Source: Trichaptum fuscoviolaceum (taxonomy: Eukaryota > Basidiomycota > Agaricomycetes > Hymenochaetales > Trichaptaceae). From it: DNA of 64,000 nucleotides. The position numbers and the translations under genes were made by a program. The number at the start of each line of letters is the position of its first letter. Position 1 is the stretch's first letter. Shown here piece after piece: positions 37,218 through 48,949 of the stretch. Where the stretch lies: the NCBI GenBank assembly GCA_910574455.1, contig CAJSYZ010000010.1:896770-960769 (forward strand), given 5' to 3'. The notes beneath the pieces are model-generated. The model was not told the DNA's origin, ran no database searches, and saw only the letters and a list, made by a program, of their open reading frames with translations.

Positions 37218-38637
37218 ACATACACTGGTGACACGGGAACCTATTGTAAATTTGAGACTGTTTGTCTTCTTTAAAAGCGGAAAGGAAAGGATTTATTTTA
37301 CATATTTAGTCAGTGAAAACACAAACAATTAGTGACATGTCAAGTCTCATGGTATGATGATGGTCCATCGACTTAAACTTTTAAGGTGGCCGAAGCAATA
37401 GGACGAAAATCTGTACCATCCAGGGAATACTGCAAGCATCAATATCTGAATGGGGTGATAGTGGTCAACTTAATCAAAAATTCGAAAATGTCTCCATATT
37501 ATGACTCGGATTGACTTGCGCACAATTATCTAGTCAGAAATAAGTAGCCCCCAGACATGATCGAAATGATTGAAAGAATAAAGGTTAGAAGTATAGGCGT
37601 TCGGTGAGATTCCGTTCACGATATACCGATTGCAGTGTGCCTCAGATATGCGGCTAAACAAGGAACAAGAACGCGTCCGAAGTTCTCCCGCGGCGCACTA
37701 CAATGATAGCACAGAATATGCAATCAAATTTAATCTGCCTTCGAACCAACCCTTGCAGTGTGTTAGGGCTATAGGTTTGGTGTACCTTGTTCCACCACAT
37801 GTGACATGTGATTCTTTTCCAGGTGCCAGCCTGAGGCTGAAGGGTGATGGACGAAACTTCAGTCGGAAGGTGAACGTCGGATAAGCGATTAACTGCTGGA
37901 CAATCTGTACTCGAGTTGCTTATACTCCTCAGTCGCGGATCCGTTTCGCTCGACGGAGACAAGGCCCTCCGAAGTTGAGCTCAGGCTGGTGTCGAATGGC
38001 GCTGACTCGGAGCGGCAGTGGCACAAATCAGATGTCGGTTCGCTTCACGATGCTCCCGGATGTTGTCTGATCTCTGTGGGGAGTTGTTTCCAGAAGTGAA
38101 ATATTCGGTCGATCCTAAGGTGTCATCATAGTCAAGTTGATTTGCATAGGAGTCCCACGATATCTGTAGTAACATACCAAACTAAATTGCACATAGTGAG
38201 AACTTGAAGGTGATCATGGTGGTGGTATGGTGGGGGTTCGCGGATTCATGTGGTATTTCGCAAGGTGATGTCTATCCACTCCAGCTATAGAGACAAGAGG
38301 GACATGGTTACACAAATGCATCAGTGTGCTTTCCATCATGAAGAGGATTGAATCGAAAATTCATGGGATCGACAAAGTGGCGAGGAGTGGACAAGAGCCG
38401 ACATACTGCAGATCGAGGGTAATCCTGTAAATTGAAATGTAAGAAAGCAAGAAGAGGGCATAAGGTCAATGTAGAACCTTCCTGGGTAGGTCGATACCGT
38501 CGATTAGATGTGTTTGTATTTTCTGACTGCTAGATCGCCGCTACAAGCAGGCACATGTTGATACAGCGGTTATCCACTGAGAAAATTATCAGTCCGAGGA
38601 GAGAAGGCTACGAGAATATAACGTACTTTAAGTCGTT
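37218..38637. other. Mostly non-coding; a possible minus-strand exon at 37889-38175
   Basis: No complete gene is supported. On the minus strand, an acceptor-like TTACTACAG near 38166 opens a frame with protein-like content (SYANQLDYDDTLGSTEYF, then SPQRSDNIREHREANRH) to a stop at 37981. A second frame, SSTSEGLVSVERNGSATEE, runs to a stop at 37889. Together these could be the tail of a gene whose 5' part I could not trace. The rest is AT-rich. Confidence 0.3.
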
Positions 38638-40828
38638 GGGCCAGGAGCATAATGTGCAGGTGGCCTCTCACTCTTCCTCCACTCAGTAGACACGAATTCG
38701 TAATGAACTTCACATAACAAATATGACTCTTCACTCAAAATCTAACAAAGCCAGAGGAAACTTGGAGTTTATCTGACATAGACACATGCCATTAAACGCA
38801 CGTTACGTAGGGGAAGGAGCTCACTGAATTGCATCATTTACAATCAACTTCAGTGATAGCACACCATGCTCCATGCCGATTTATTAACTCCTTTCTATCC
38901 TGATTCGAAACCACTAAAAATAAAATACTCCACCTTACAATGCGAAGCCCACAGGCCATTTGTAGAGTTTGAGTGTGAATTAGAGCTAGCGTAGGACATA
39001 GTGCCAGAACCCCTCGCGGACGTCGACGTGGGGAGGGGACTGTCTGCTATACGAAACGAGAGAGTCGCGGATTGAAGAAGAAACAGCAAGTATTCCTGGA
39101 TAACGTTCGTGGCCATTGCAGCGGGATCTAAGATGTGATCAAGAATATCCGAGGTAAAGCGCTGATAGAGGATTGTTGAATAGACACTGAATTTGATTCA
39201 ATACTAAGTTCCATGAATTGTGTAATTCAGCGAACATGCTCCTAGCGAGAGCCGCCTTTTTGCTCTTGATCCGCCGTCAGGACCATTACATGTAAGTCAA
39301 TGAGAAGGCGCACGCAGGTTGCGGACTCGGGCCATTGGCGTTGAGTACTATTGAATATTTGTTGGCATGAACGTAGCAGAATTTGACGCCAGCATATCGA
39401 TTTGCTCCACGAAGGATGTCCGCCATGGTCCTTGTAGGTAGAAGAAGCTATGATCCTCGTCGGTATCTATCGGTCTCGGCTGCGATAAATTAGCTCTACT
39501 GCGAGGAAGCTGGACGGCGGATCAAAATATCAATGTCGGGCCTTCACTATCTTGCATCGTTTACTCACAAAGAGCAGGCAATCACCAAAGTCGCGTCCCT
39601 GTAAACTCATCCCGAGCATTCTCCTCATACAAGCTACCTTTAACGAATCAACGATAGATTATCTCCTCCAAAACTGCCACCCATCGAGAGGACAGTCAGA
39701 AACAGGAATGGACTCGGGTTTTCTTCTTTAATTTGGGCGAGATGCGGCTGTAAGGATCTTTCGCGAAGATAACAGATGATGACGCATTTTACTTGTCTTC
39801 GCAGGTATCCGTATGAGGCTTTCGGAAGGGGCTCGACGGGTCTCAGCAAAGAGTCTGCGTCATGTAAAGCGTAAGAAAGGTCGTGACAGACCGTGCCTAG
39901 GTGGCCTCTCGAGTCTCGACTGATCTAAGACGTACTCACGCCCACGAGCCCGCCTTTCATTCCCCGTGTCGGTGAACTCCATTTGAGAGTGGGATTAGAG
40001 GAAATCATCCGAAGATTCTTCGGAGGCTCGATCGGTGAATTGGATCTCACATTTGCCAAGTGGATCTGGGTATCTCCTCCAGTCATGGTGCCTGATCCCA
40101 CGGACTGAAGGTCGGAGGAATAATTAGCGAAGAAACCGCAAGCTGGGATGGCGCGCCCATGCAAGGAGGAAATAAGAAGGAAGGAGACCAGGCAAACTGT
40201 GTTGAATTAGAGTCGTGGGAATGCTCACTGGCAGAAGCTAGGCACGCTCGAACTTTCCGGTAATAACGGCGTACATACTAGAGATTTCGAACATCCACGT
40301 CTACTTTCTTGACTCCCTTCAATCACTGCTGGCAAGGAGAAGAGGAGCCATAGAAAGCCTTTACGGGCCTGCTGGCAGTCAAAAGTTAACTCAAAAGCAA
40401 CTCAACCGGAAGCAGCACTCGGGGAAAGGCTTCGAATTCTTAGAAGCTGCAGTCGATCATCCGAAGGAGCTTATTTCCGCATGTCATCAGCTAGTAACTT
40501 GAAGCCAAACATGCCTCTTCGAAAGCTTCCAGCACCAAACTGAGACTGTGAATGGGGCGTGATATCGCTCTGAGCTTTACTATACGAAATCTTCTCTACG
40601 CATAACCTGCGTGACGAAGCCTTCCGACGAGGCAACGAAAGGAGCGGTGAAGGGAATTAACAAGGTGGTTTGAACAGCGGCGTTCATGGAATTTTTTTTT
40701 AGTGAACTTACGAGTAGTAGAGGCAGGGCCGTCCAAGATCCGATTTCGTTTTCAAGCTCCGCGGCTGCAAACTCGGATGCTGCCACTGCCACTCGAATAT
40801 TGTCTCCTATTCTCTGTTCAGCCCCCAT
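38638..40828 (-). CDS. Unrecognised multi-exon gene
   Basis: No single long frame exists, but a chain of short minus-strand exons with good splice borders reads like one protein. A possible start at 40828 (MGAEQRIGDNIRVAVAASEF) ends at a GTAAGT donor. Then come VMRREDF, SQFGAGSFRRGMFGFKLLAD, GFLWLLFSLPAVIEGSQESR, and a block with IEPPKNLRMISSNPTLKW. Next is ADSLLRPVEPLPKASYGYLR (donor GTAAAA), then MRRMLGMSLQGRDFGDCLLF (donor GTGAGT), then PRPIDTDEDHSFFYLQGPWR. These are followed by QWPESATCVRLLIDLHVMVL, FTSDILDHILDPAAMATNVI and a last exon ending STEWRKSERPPAHYAPGPTT at 38638. Some joins are unresolved and I recognise no domain. One hydrophobic segment suggests a membrane link. Confidence 0.45.
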
Positions 40829-41226
40829 CTGCAAAATATGCCTTTGTGTCCCAGCGACCTGGAGATACAGGGAACGGCGAAGAGAGGGCGATTGAGAGAT
40901 CGCTGCGGAAGCGATAACACCGAGAAATCATCGAAGGAGTGGCAGGGCGTGGAGAAAGCGGTATGTTATGTTGGATGTGCCTGACCTGGCAATGGAGATT
41001 GGCGAAAACTGGAGAAACTTTGGAGAAATAAACAAGTGACAATATCCGGGGTCAGCTGGAGCAAATCCATAGCTCGCCCCATGTGCCATCCATCCATCCA
41101 TTCCCATTCATTTCTTCTTCGGAGGTTATACTCCCACTGCCGCTCTTTAGCATATATAATCCTATTCCGTCTCGCTTCGATTTCTTCACCCACTTCCTCC
41201 CCTTCGTCTTCCGTATCCTAGTGACA
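40829..41226. promoter_or_regulatory. Intergenic promoter region of the sugar transporter
   Basis: It lies between the unrecognised minus-strand gene and the sugar transporter. CATATATAAT at 41151-41160 is a well-placed TATA box about 70 bases before the transporter start, and is followed by a C/T-rich stretch (41165-41220) typical of start sites. A short CATCCATCCATCCATTCC run lies near 41088. Confidence 0.6.
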
Positions 41227-43038
41227 ATGGGTGCTGGTGCTGTTGCAGCTTCTGGTGATAAGGCCGGGTACGCTCACCTTCTCGATCCCAACAGGAAGTG
41301 GTACAATAACAAGCGGTGCGTATTCTTTTCTACTTCCTACTAACCATTGAGACTGAGCGGTTCGTCCTTTCTTCCCATAGTATCATTGTTCTGAACGCTT
41401 GGATCGTCCTTTTGTGAGTTGGAAATCATCGGATGACTTCAGTGCGAATATCTAACCTTCTCTTTCCCAGCCTCATCACTTCGTCTACCAATGGTTACGA
41501 TGGAAGTATGATGAACGGTCTTCAGTCTCTTACCCAGTGGGAGGGTTCATTCAATCACCCGACTGGTGGCAAGCTGGGTCTCCTCAACGCCATACAAAAC
41601 ATTGGGTCCCTTGCCGCCTATCCCTTCGCGCCGTACATGTCTGATGGTATTGGTCGCCGTCTTACCGTTTTATTCGGTGCAATCATCATGTGCGGTGCAT
41701 GCGCTCTCCAGACCGCTTCGCAGACCGTCAACATGTTCATTGGTGCACGTTTCATGATCGGTTTCGGCCTTACGTTCGCCGCGAACGCTGCACCGATGTT
41801 GGTCTCCGAGATCGCCTACCCACCATACCGTGCCCAGCTCACTTCCATGTACAACTCCCTTTGGTACTCTGGTGCTATTATTGCGGCATGGACAACTTAC
41901 GGCACTTTCAAAATCCCGACGTCATGGGCATGGCGTGTTCCTTCCGTTCTGCAGGGTCTCCCGTCGGTTATCCAGGTCTGCTTGGTTTGGTTCGCACCTG
42001 AGTCTCCTCGTTGGTTGCTCTCAAAGGGCCGTGAAACTGAGGCTCTCCGCACTCTCGCCTATTATCACGCTGACGGCAATGAGTGAGTTTGGCTGCTTCT
42101 ATTTAAATATGACTTATACTTAGCTACTGTAATTTCAAGACACGATCCTCTAGTCCAGTACGAATATGAGGAGATCAGGTCGGCTATCGAATTCGATAAA
42201 ACTGTTGCCGCAAACGTCGGGTGGAAATCCTTCATCACCAAAGCTGGCAACCGCAAGCGTCTGCGGATCATCGTCGCCATCGCCTTCTTCTCGCAGTGGT
42301 CAGGCAATGGTCTGGTCTCGTACTATCTCAACAAGGTCTTCGATGCTATTGGCATCACAGACCCGACCATCCAGCTGCTCATCAACGGCATCCTTCAAAT
42401 TTGGAACTTGGGCGTCGCTATCATAGCTTCATTCCTTGTCGATCGCGTTGGTCGCCGTGTCCTCTTTATCACATCTTGCTGTGGTATGCTGTTGTTCTTC
42501 ACTCTCCAAACCATCTGCTCGGCACTCTTTGCTCAGCATGGTAGCCCGGGTGCTGCGCACGCTGTCATTGCGTTCATCTTCCTCTACTACGCTGCGTATG
42601 AGTACGTATACTGCACATCTATTCTTGCATCCTATTCTTAGGCTGATTCTTTTGATATTTAGCATTGCGTTCACCCCGCTTATTGTCTCCTACACCGTCG
42701 AGATTCTGCCGTTCGCGATCCGGGCAAAGGGTTTCAACATCTTCAACTTTGCTATCTCGCTTTCACTCATCTTCAACCAATATGTCAACCCGATTGCTCT
42801 CGATCACATTGCATGGAAGTATTACATCGTCTACGTATGCTGGATCGCCTTCGAGCTTGTTTACTGCTACCTCTTTGTCATCGAGACGAAGAACCGCACT
42901 CTTGAGGAGACTGCCGCGCTATTTGATGGCGACGAGGCACTCGAGACTATCGCCGCCCATGCCGCCCATGAGGTTCATGATGACAAGACTGATGAGAAGG
43001 ACAGCGACTACTCCGGTAATCAGCTCCCTAAGGTCTAA
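41227..43038 (+). CDS. MFS sugar transporter (lactose permease/hexose transporter type)
   Basis: A proton-sugar symporter or facilitator of the sugar porter family in the plasma membrane, about 530 residues with 12 predicted helices. The start MGAGAVAASGDKAGYAHLLD is followed by the first helix, LNAWIVLLLITSSTNGYDGS. Family signatures are present: GIGRRLTVLFGA (loop 2-3), FIGARFMIGFG, APESPRWLLSKGR (PESPR), DRVGRRVLF (loop 8-9), VEILPFAIRAKG and the ETKNRTLEE variant of PETKG after helix 12. The tail is acidic (DDKTDEKDSDY). Introns fall at about 41316, 41414, 42083 and 42602. The sequence resembles fungal lactose permease-like and related disaccharide transporters, but the sugar cannot be read from sequence. 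A TATA box and C/T-rich start zone suggest strong, regulated expression. Confidence 0.9.
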
Positions 43039-44528
43039 GCATACCTTAACCTAGCTCATTTTTCTGCGTTGTCTTCTGTTATATTGGGTTGGTTGCTGTG
43101 TCTTGGTGACGTGTTTTGTTGGATGCCTTCGCACATGCTTTGTCGTTTCATTTTGTTTTCATCTTCTTACTGTTTAATTATAACGACGCATCACAAGACT
43201 GTACGCTTTTACGTTTCATTATTTCCCCTCTCAATCATTCATACCAATATATCGCATTATGTAGGCAATTGATACTGTGATTGCAAGTGCCAGCAAGGCA
43301 TGGTTATTCGTAAGAAATAATGAGACGAATTCAATGCGAATTTTATTGAGTGAAGCTCCAGAAGGATGCAAATATGATCAGGCTGGATTTCTGCAGCAAA
43401 TCAAACGGAACAAGTTGCTAGTGTATAGTATAGAGCTTTGTTCACGAATATATGATACGCACTTAAATAAATGAAAGATCCTCGAAGACGGGGTCTGTGT
43501 ATAGCAAAAAGGTGGTGTCCAAGCTAAAGCAACTTCGGATCCCATGCAGGGTCGTCGGGAAAATATTCATTTGCACTGAGCAGATTCGAATGATATAGAA
43601 GTGAACCAATCGAGGTTTCCGCGTGCGGAAAGGGTAGAGCTGTGTCTGAAATATAGTGAATCTTTTGAGGCGCACCAACAGGGAAAGTCTTTCACTCAAT
43701 TAGCACATATGTATGTATCCTGATGAGACACTATGGGAACAGGGTAATGAGTGGGAGACAGTAAATCTGTTAATCGATGTTCTGGGCATAAACTGGTTTC
43801 ATGCAGGAGCTCATAGAGGCTGGGGTTGGCTGATATTTATACTCTGGTAGCCGTGGGTGGAAAAAACAGATCCCGGCGAGCCAACAGTTCAAGAAAAAGG
43901 GAGGGGGGGCAGGTTCTATCAGCTAAAGATAAGTGGCAGCGATGCTGACCCGAAAGTAAGAAAATGATCACCTGATGCTACGAGCCCTGTCACAACAATG
44001 AGAAAGGCAAACTTGGTGGATCGTCAGTCGGTCAGAGGTTCGCGAGGCGCTTCTCCATTATATTTAGAGAGATCGTCGAGTAGATTTGAGTAAATTGTAG
44101 AGTTAAGATTTCATATCCGAATCGCCTCATAGTACTCCAGAGGAGTAGACAGGTACGATAGAAGTGTATCCTTCTTCATGACATCACGACAAGCCTTGCT
44201 GCACTTACGTGGAAGAAGAAACTCATCAGATATCTGGAAATCAGCAACGCAATCACACGCTATTCCTTCTTTACCTTACATACCCTTCGAAATCAGATGT
44301 AGATTCGAGAGGGTGAAGAAGAGTATATGAGATTGTCGCTGCTGTCCGGCGTGATCGGCCTGCTGTTGACGGTGTATTGACATAGATATCTAAGCTTTGG
44401 ACGTAACGCCAGTTGATATTATAGAGCTCTATTCATTGAGAGAATTCAGCGAGTATGACAGCCAATGAAATATCAGCTCGTGCTAACTTGCTTCTGGTAC
44501 GCGCAAAATTTCAACTCGCCTTTCTTGT
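43039..44528. other. Intergenic region
   Basis: About 1.5 kb, AT-rich next to the transporter and holding the 3' ends of two convergent transcripts. A run of G (AGGGAGGGGGGGC near 43905) is the only notable local feature. No coding signal was found. Confidence 0.5.
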
Positions 44529-46045
44529 TCATGGCTTTTGATCGAAACCACCCAGTTTGAGTACTCCGTCTACTATCCATTCTGGCCTCACACCATTCCA
44601 CCATTCCTTCGCCGCCAGTGCCTTCCTATCTTGTTGCTTGACGCTCGGTACTAAAATAAAGGTATCATTCGCACAGCGGATCGCAAGGTTATTGGATGTT
44701 GGATCGTAAGTTGCATCGCCGGGACTTTTGAGTGCCTCTAATGGTTTAGGCAGTCCCCAAAGGTGAGTGGTGTTCGCGAAGGCCTGGGGCGCGTGCAGCT
44801 GAAGGGACTTGGAAGAAGGGAGGAAAGTTACGATTGGTCTCTGCGGATAAATTCACTCAGTTCCAAAGTTACCCCCAATCGATATCAATTTCAAAACGGT
44901 ACGTACTTGATGTGCTATTGCTCTATACATCCTTTCCACCTTATCTGCATCCCAAGTTGCAAAATCTATAGTAGCTGTCTCTTGTGTTATAAATGGTGCT
45001 CGAGATGCTTTTGAGTCATCTTGAGATACGGCCTTCGCCTAATCGACGTGAGAATTCATCAGAGACCACCCCGAGAAAATCTACAATAAGCACATACAGT
45101 TCCATTGATCATCTCTCTCAGAACCGATACGAGTAACTTTCCTCCCTCTATACCAAGTGAGTCACGGAGGGTAGCGAAGTCAGACTTTGGTGGTATAGTC
45201 TACCAAGTACAAGTGATCGAGTTAGCCAATTCCTTGTCTTGATGAGTGCAAGTCACAACGTACCAATGCCTTACTCGCCCATATTTCGCCTCCGTCCGCA
45301 CCGCACTTCTTCTCCTTCATCTCCAAGACGCTCACGCCAGTCTCATTCCGCCCATCAGCGATAGCATGCTGGATGGGCGCAGGACCTCGATACAGAGGTA
45401 TCAAGGAAGGGTGTATGTTCAATCGGCGTGTAATGGGGAAATGGTGGAGGAGTTGATCTGACAGGAGACGCCCGAAGGAAGCGGTGACCAATAGATTGTC
45501 AGACGAAGGGTCCGGATTCGAAAATGGATATGGAGGCTAGAAACGATGAGGGATGATCACGATTGGGGAAGATTATGAACATGCATACCTTCCAATCTTT
45601 GAACACATTTTTTGGGGTTATAAAATGTGTCTCAAGGCCTAAACTTTGGCTTCTTAGCTTCAACGGCGCTTTGTCGAACCGTCAGTCAGCACTTCCAAAC
45701 AGAGACTTGAAGAACGTACATATTGATAACTGTGATCTCCTTCGCCCCACCCACTCGTCCTGATTCGTTGCTATCACTATTTTATTCCATACATCTTCCT
45801 AGTTCGAAAACGAGGTCAGTCGAAGAACATCTCGTCAGGTATTTCATGTAAGCCTTACCAGAGTTCTGGTACAACTGATCAAGAACTAAGACAGAGAACT
45901 CATCTCGGCCTAAAAATAGGATATTGAAAGGGCCAGATGGACGCAAAGGCTGTAATGTATGAAGCCTACGAGCCCGTTCGCAAGCGGCCTCTGAACGCCA
46001 TAACGCCCCTACACAAGACTTGCTTGATGACCTCAGGCATTGCAT
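44529..46045 (-). CDS. FMT1: Methionyl-tRNA formyltransferase, mitochondrial
   Basis: It transfers a formyl group from 10-formyl-THF to initiator Met-tRNA for mitochondrial translation. The start at 46045 gives a basic, acid-poor N-terminus (MQCLRSSSKSCVGALWRSEA) fitting a mitochondrial targeting peptide. Next comes FNILFLGRDEFSVLVLDQLY, the Rossmann-like start of the formyltransferase fold. The catalytic region is clear: LNIHPSLIPLYRGPAPIQHA (Asn, His and the SLLPxxRGxxP motif), then GVSVLEMKEKKCGADGGEIW, where family members have T-G-V-x-x-M and DxG. The C-terminal part includes NNLAIRCANDTFILVPSVKQ and ends VLKLGGFDQKP. The gene is divergent from the RAD51C-like gene. Internal intron borders were only partly fixed. 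Confidence 0.85.
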
Positions 46046-46563
46046 CTATACTCAGCTTTACTGGATTTGAGATAGAGGAAGCAATCGCTGGAAAGTTATA
46101 AGGAAGTCACTGAATGTACGGACGAGTTTTTCGAAGACGAAAACTTGAAGTTCAGCAATCTTGAAGTTGTTTGACCCTGTTTGGTCCGATGAGCTCAGGC
46201 AGGTCGGTCACGGTTTGGCGGATACCTCTCCTATCCCACTACCAAGTAAAGTGGATTTCGAGTAGATGTGACTGTGCTATAAGCTCATTTGACGTCCCAT
46301 AAAGCAAAAGAGAGAAGTTTTGGTCTACAAATGGCACTTTATGTACTTCAACACGCTTTCACGTGACGGTATTAACAAAGCGCGTCGGAGGACGCGTCGG
46401 TCCGGGACTTCAACCACTGGCAGTCACGGTCTCTTTCGTGTCAAGCAAGCTGTGTCTCGCCATCTTGCTTTCAGACTTCTTCCAATCGGCGAACACAAAT
46501 TTCATGGGGTAACCTTTACTTAGACTTCTACACCTATATCTGTCACACACAGGCTTACGATCT
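46046..46563. promoter_or_regulatory. Shared promoter of FMT1 and the RAD51C-like gene
   Basis: These 518 bases separate divergent start codons. They contain ACGCGT at 46392-46397 (within GGACGCGTCGG), a nearby GCGCGTCGG and a CACGTGAC core near 46360. The MCB-type hexamer lies about 170 bases before the recombinase start, which would fit S-phase expression. This is motif evidence only. Confidence 0.5.
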
Positions 46564-47907
46564 ATGTTTGCTCGCTCTATCTCTTCACTTCCCATTCCTC
46601 CTTCGAGTAAATCAGCTCTTCAGCGTGCTGGATTCAAATCAGTTGCTGACCTTGGCAATCTATCCGCGGAGCAACTCTCGGAAGGTTATTTATAACAAAA
46701 TCCACTTCGGATTGTTACTCATTGATTTCCTCCCCGATAGGATTGAGTCTTCCTGTTTTTGTCTGCGAAGATATACTCTCTAATGCCCGCGCAAGAATTC
46801 ATACAATCACTCGTCCTGCTGCCGCATTACTAGATGTGGTACCAACAAAATATCTGATATGTGATGCTATAGATGATATAATGGGAGGTGGCTTGAAGAA
46901 AGGCAATGTACTGGAGCTCAGTGGGCCTCCCGGTAGCCCGATCGAAAGGGTCGTCATCAGTCTTGTAAGAAGCTTCGTTAAGAAGGGAGAAGGCGTAATA
47001 TTCGTAGGTGAGTCAATCGTCTGATTTGAAAGTAATATCAGTTCACAGAGTCAAAAGATATGCTGAACATGGTGCTACAATCGACGTTGATTCAAGAAGT
47101 ACAAGGTAATAATCTTGTTGGGTCAATGCTTGTCTAAACCACTCATACGATCTCGCTTCAATATAGACCTTCCGCAGGCGTTGGATCTAATTCGATATTT
47201 GCCTTGCCTTTCACTTCCGGAGCTCTTAATCTTCATGCATGGTCTCGCGTCTGAGCTTGAACGAGACTCAAATGTAAGGCCTTCGCAAAATTTTCCACTG
47301 AAATTGTTGACACAAACCATGGCAACATACAGATCTCACTCATCGTGTTCAATTCCTTCTCTTTCCCATTTCATGCCACCCCCCTCTCGAATTCAGCCAA
47401 AGTTTCCATTCTTGACCAGATTAAAGGCATCTTGGCGAGATTATGTTCGACGAAAAACCTTACGGTGGCCACTACAGTGCAAATGGCTACAAGATTACTT
47501 AGCGCAGACGGTACAAAAGCAAATTTTGATACTGGAACCAAAGCTATCCTCGTACCTCAGCTTGGTAAACAGTTTCCTTCGCCTCACATTTGATGCTTCT
47601 CTCATTCCATGTCATCTCCATAGGGGAATCGTATCTACCATCGTCTAGATCTTACCGCTTAACATTCGTTCTTGATTCGCCAAATACAGGGTACGACGCT
47701 TCTATTAAAACTTCGGGAATGATACGTTTTTCATTTCGGCTGTAGAATGATAAGGCTGCTGTCCTCACCATCGACTATTCCAGGACATCAAAGAGAGGTC
47801 ATTCAAAGGCCATACGAGATTGTTAGTTTTCTCATATTCTCCACGATTCGCTTCGATGAACCCTAACTTCTTTCGTGCAGGCAGATGGTCAAATACTGTC
47901 CATCTGA
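46564..47907 (+). CDS. RAD51C: RAD51C-like recombinase paralog with altered Walker motifs
   Basis: A RecA-fold protein of the RAD51 paralog group, which assists RAD51 filament formation in recombinational repair. The N-terminal helix-hairpin-helix domain is seen (LQRAGFKSVADLGNLSAEQL), then after an intron LSLPVFVCEDIL and the core MGGGLKKGNVLELSGPPGSP. The Walker A site reads GPPGSPIER instead of GxxGxGKT, and the Walker B strand reads LIVFNSFSFPFH, with Asn for the usual Asp; RAD51C proteins have IVDGIAFPFR there. Later, LTVATTVQMATRL and KAILVPQLGESY match the TNQM and LGESWGH blocks of RAD51C. An apparent stop at 47747 disappears when a GTACGA...TGTAG intron is removed, and the protein ends EIADGQILSI. 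Loss of both ATP-site motifs suggests a structural, non-hydrolysing subunit. Confidence 0.75.
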
Positions 47908-47967
47908 GTTAAGACGCAGTTCATTGTTTGCATTATAAATATAATTGTGTACAATATATTCCTCGTG

Positions 47968-48949
47968 CTACTGCGTCGCAGACGGACTTGAGATCAGGCC
48001 ATCAGCTGTCATAATGACGTCCATCTTGTGGTCATGTCCTGCCATCGGAATTGTACCGGCTGGAATAATTTGCTCCCGAAGGGCAAGTGCACCTAAGGAA
48101 TCGAATGATTGTCAGAACATCCATGTAAGACAAACAAACTCAGAGTAGAGATACAGACAAAGAAGTGGCCTTGGGAAGTCAAGCGCTGCGCTCCTTTCGA
48201 TGTACTTCTCTATAAAGGAATCGTAATATCCTTTGCCGTGTCCTATGCGAGATAGCTCCCCATCAAAAGCTACGCCTGAGGTCAAGTTGTGGTTAAGGCG
48301 CGAGACTATGATCACATTGAAAAGCACTACTTACCAGGGACCAAGATAAGGTCAATTTCTTCCGAGTTGTCTGTGAGGGCTGGAAATATAAACAGATGTC
48401 AGCACCACTGGCATGTTGGAGTGATCTTTAGGAGATTCCAATTCAGACGAACCACTGCCTCTACGTCGTCCTTCCCACGTTGGGCCAGGTTCCTTTATCC
48501 CCCATGTGCCACTCGGAAGACTTGCAAGATCTTCCTGATTGTATATACGCAACATATCCATCTTGCTTTCCTTTGTGTCTGCAATCTTCGGTACGTAAAG
48601 AGCCTTTCCTGTAGAAGATGAGAGTGTTAATGAGCAAAGAAAGTTCTCGATGGTCACTGTACTCGCCGGAACTCAGGATCTCTCCAGCGATACCATACGT
48701 ATCAACTTCCCCCTTCATGCTCAGGAAACATGCTATCGATCTGCTCTTTCGAAAAGCAGGAAATTTGATAAGATGTCTAAGCACAGCTTCAGCTGGAGGG
48801 CAGAGGGAGATGGTCTGTCAGGACATGTCGGTCCACCGAGGTGAGAGTCCGTCACATTGTTGTTGAACCTCAGCGTCTGCCAAGGTGCGAAGTCGCGTTG
48901 CCATCGTCGTTCGGAGTGCCTTCTTACTTGCCTGGATAGCAGAGGTCAT
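47968..48949 (-). CDS. FAU1: 5-formyltetrahydrofolate cyclo-ligase (MTHFS)
   Basis: It converts 5-formyl-THF to 5,10-methenyl-THF using ATP, returning stored folate to one-carbon metabolism. The start MTSAIQASKKALRTTMATRL at 48949 carries the conserved K-x-x-L-R start helix. Next come SRSIACFLSMKGEVDTYGIA (Glu of the substrate site) and KALYVPKIADTKESKMDMLR, then DLASLPSGTWGIKEPGP, and after an insert IDLILVPGVAFDGELSRIGH with the family signature GHGKGYYDSFIEKY. The end block is MAGHDHKMDVIMTADGLISS. All parts are in frame across short introns. It is convergent with the RAD51C-like gene, with 60 bases between stops. An insert rich in G, R and S near 48450 is not typical. Confidence 0.9.

Noticed and set aside
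47690..47770. Premature stop in the RAD51C-like gene
   Set aside because: A GTACGA...GCTGTAG intron removes it and continues the frame to DGQILSI, so a pseudogene call is not needed.
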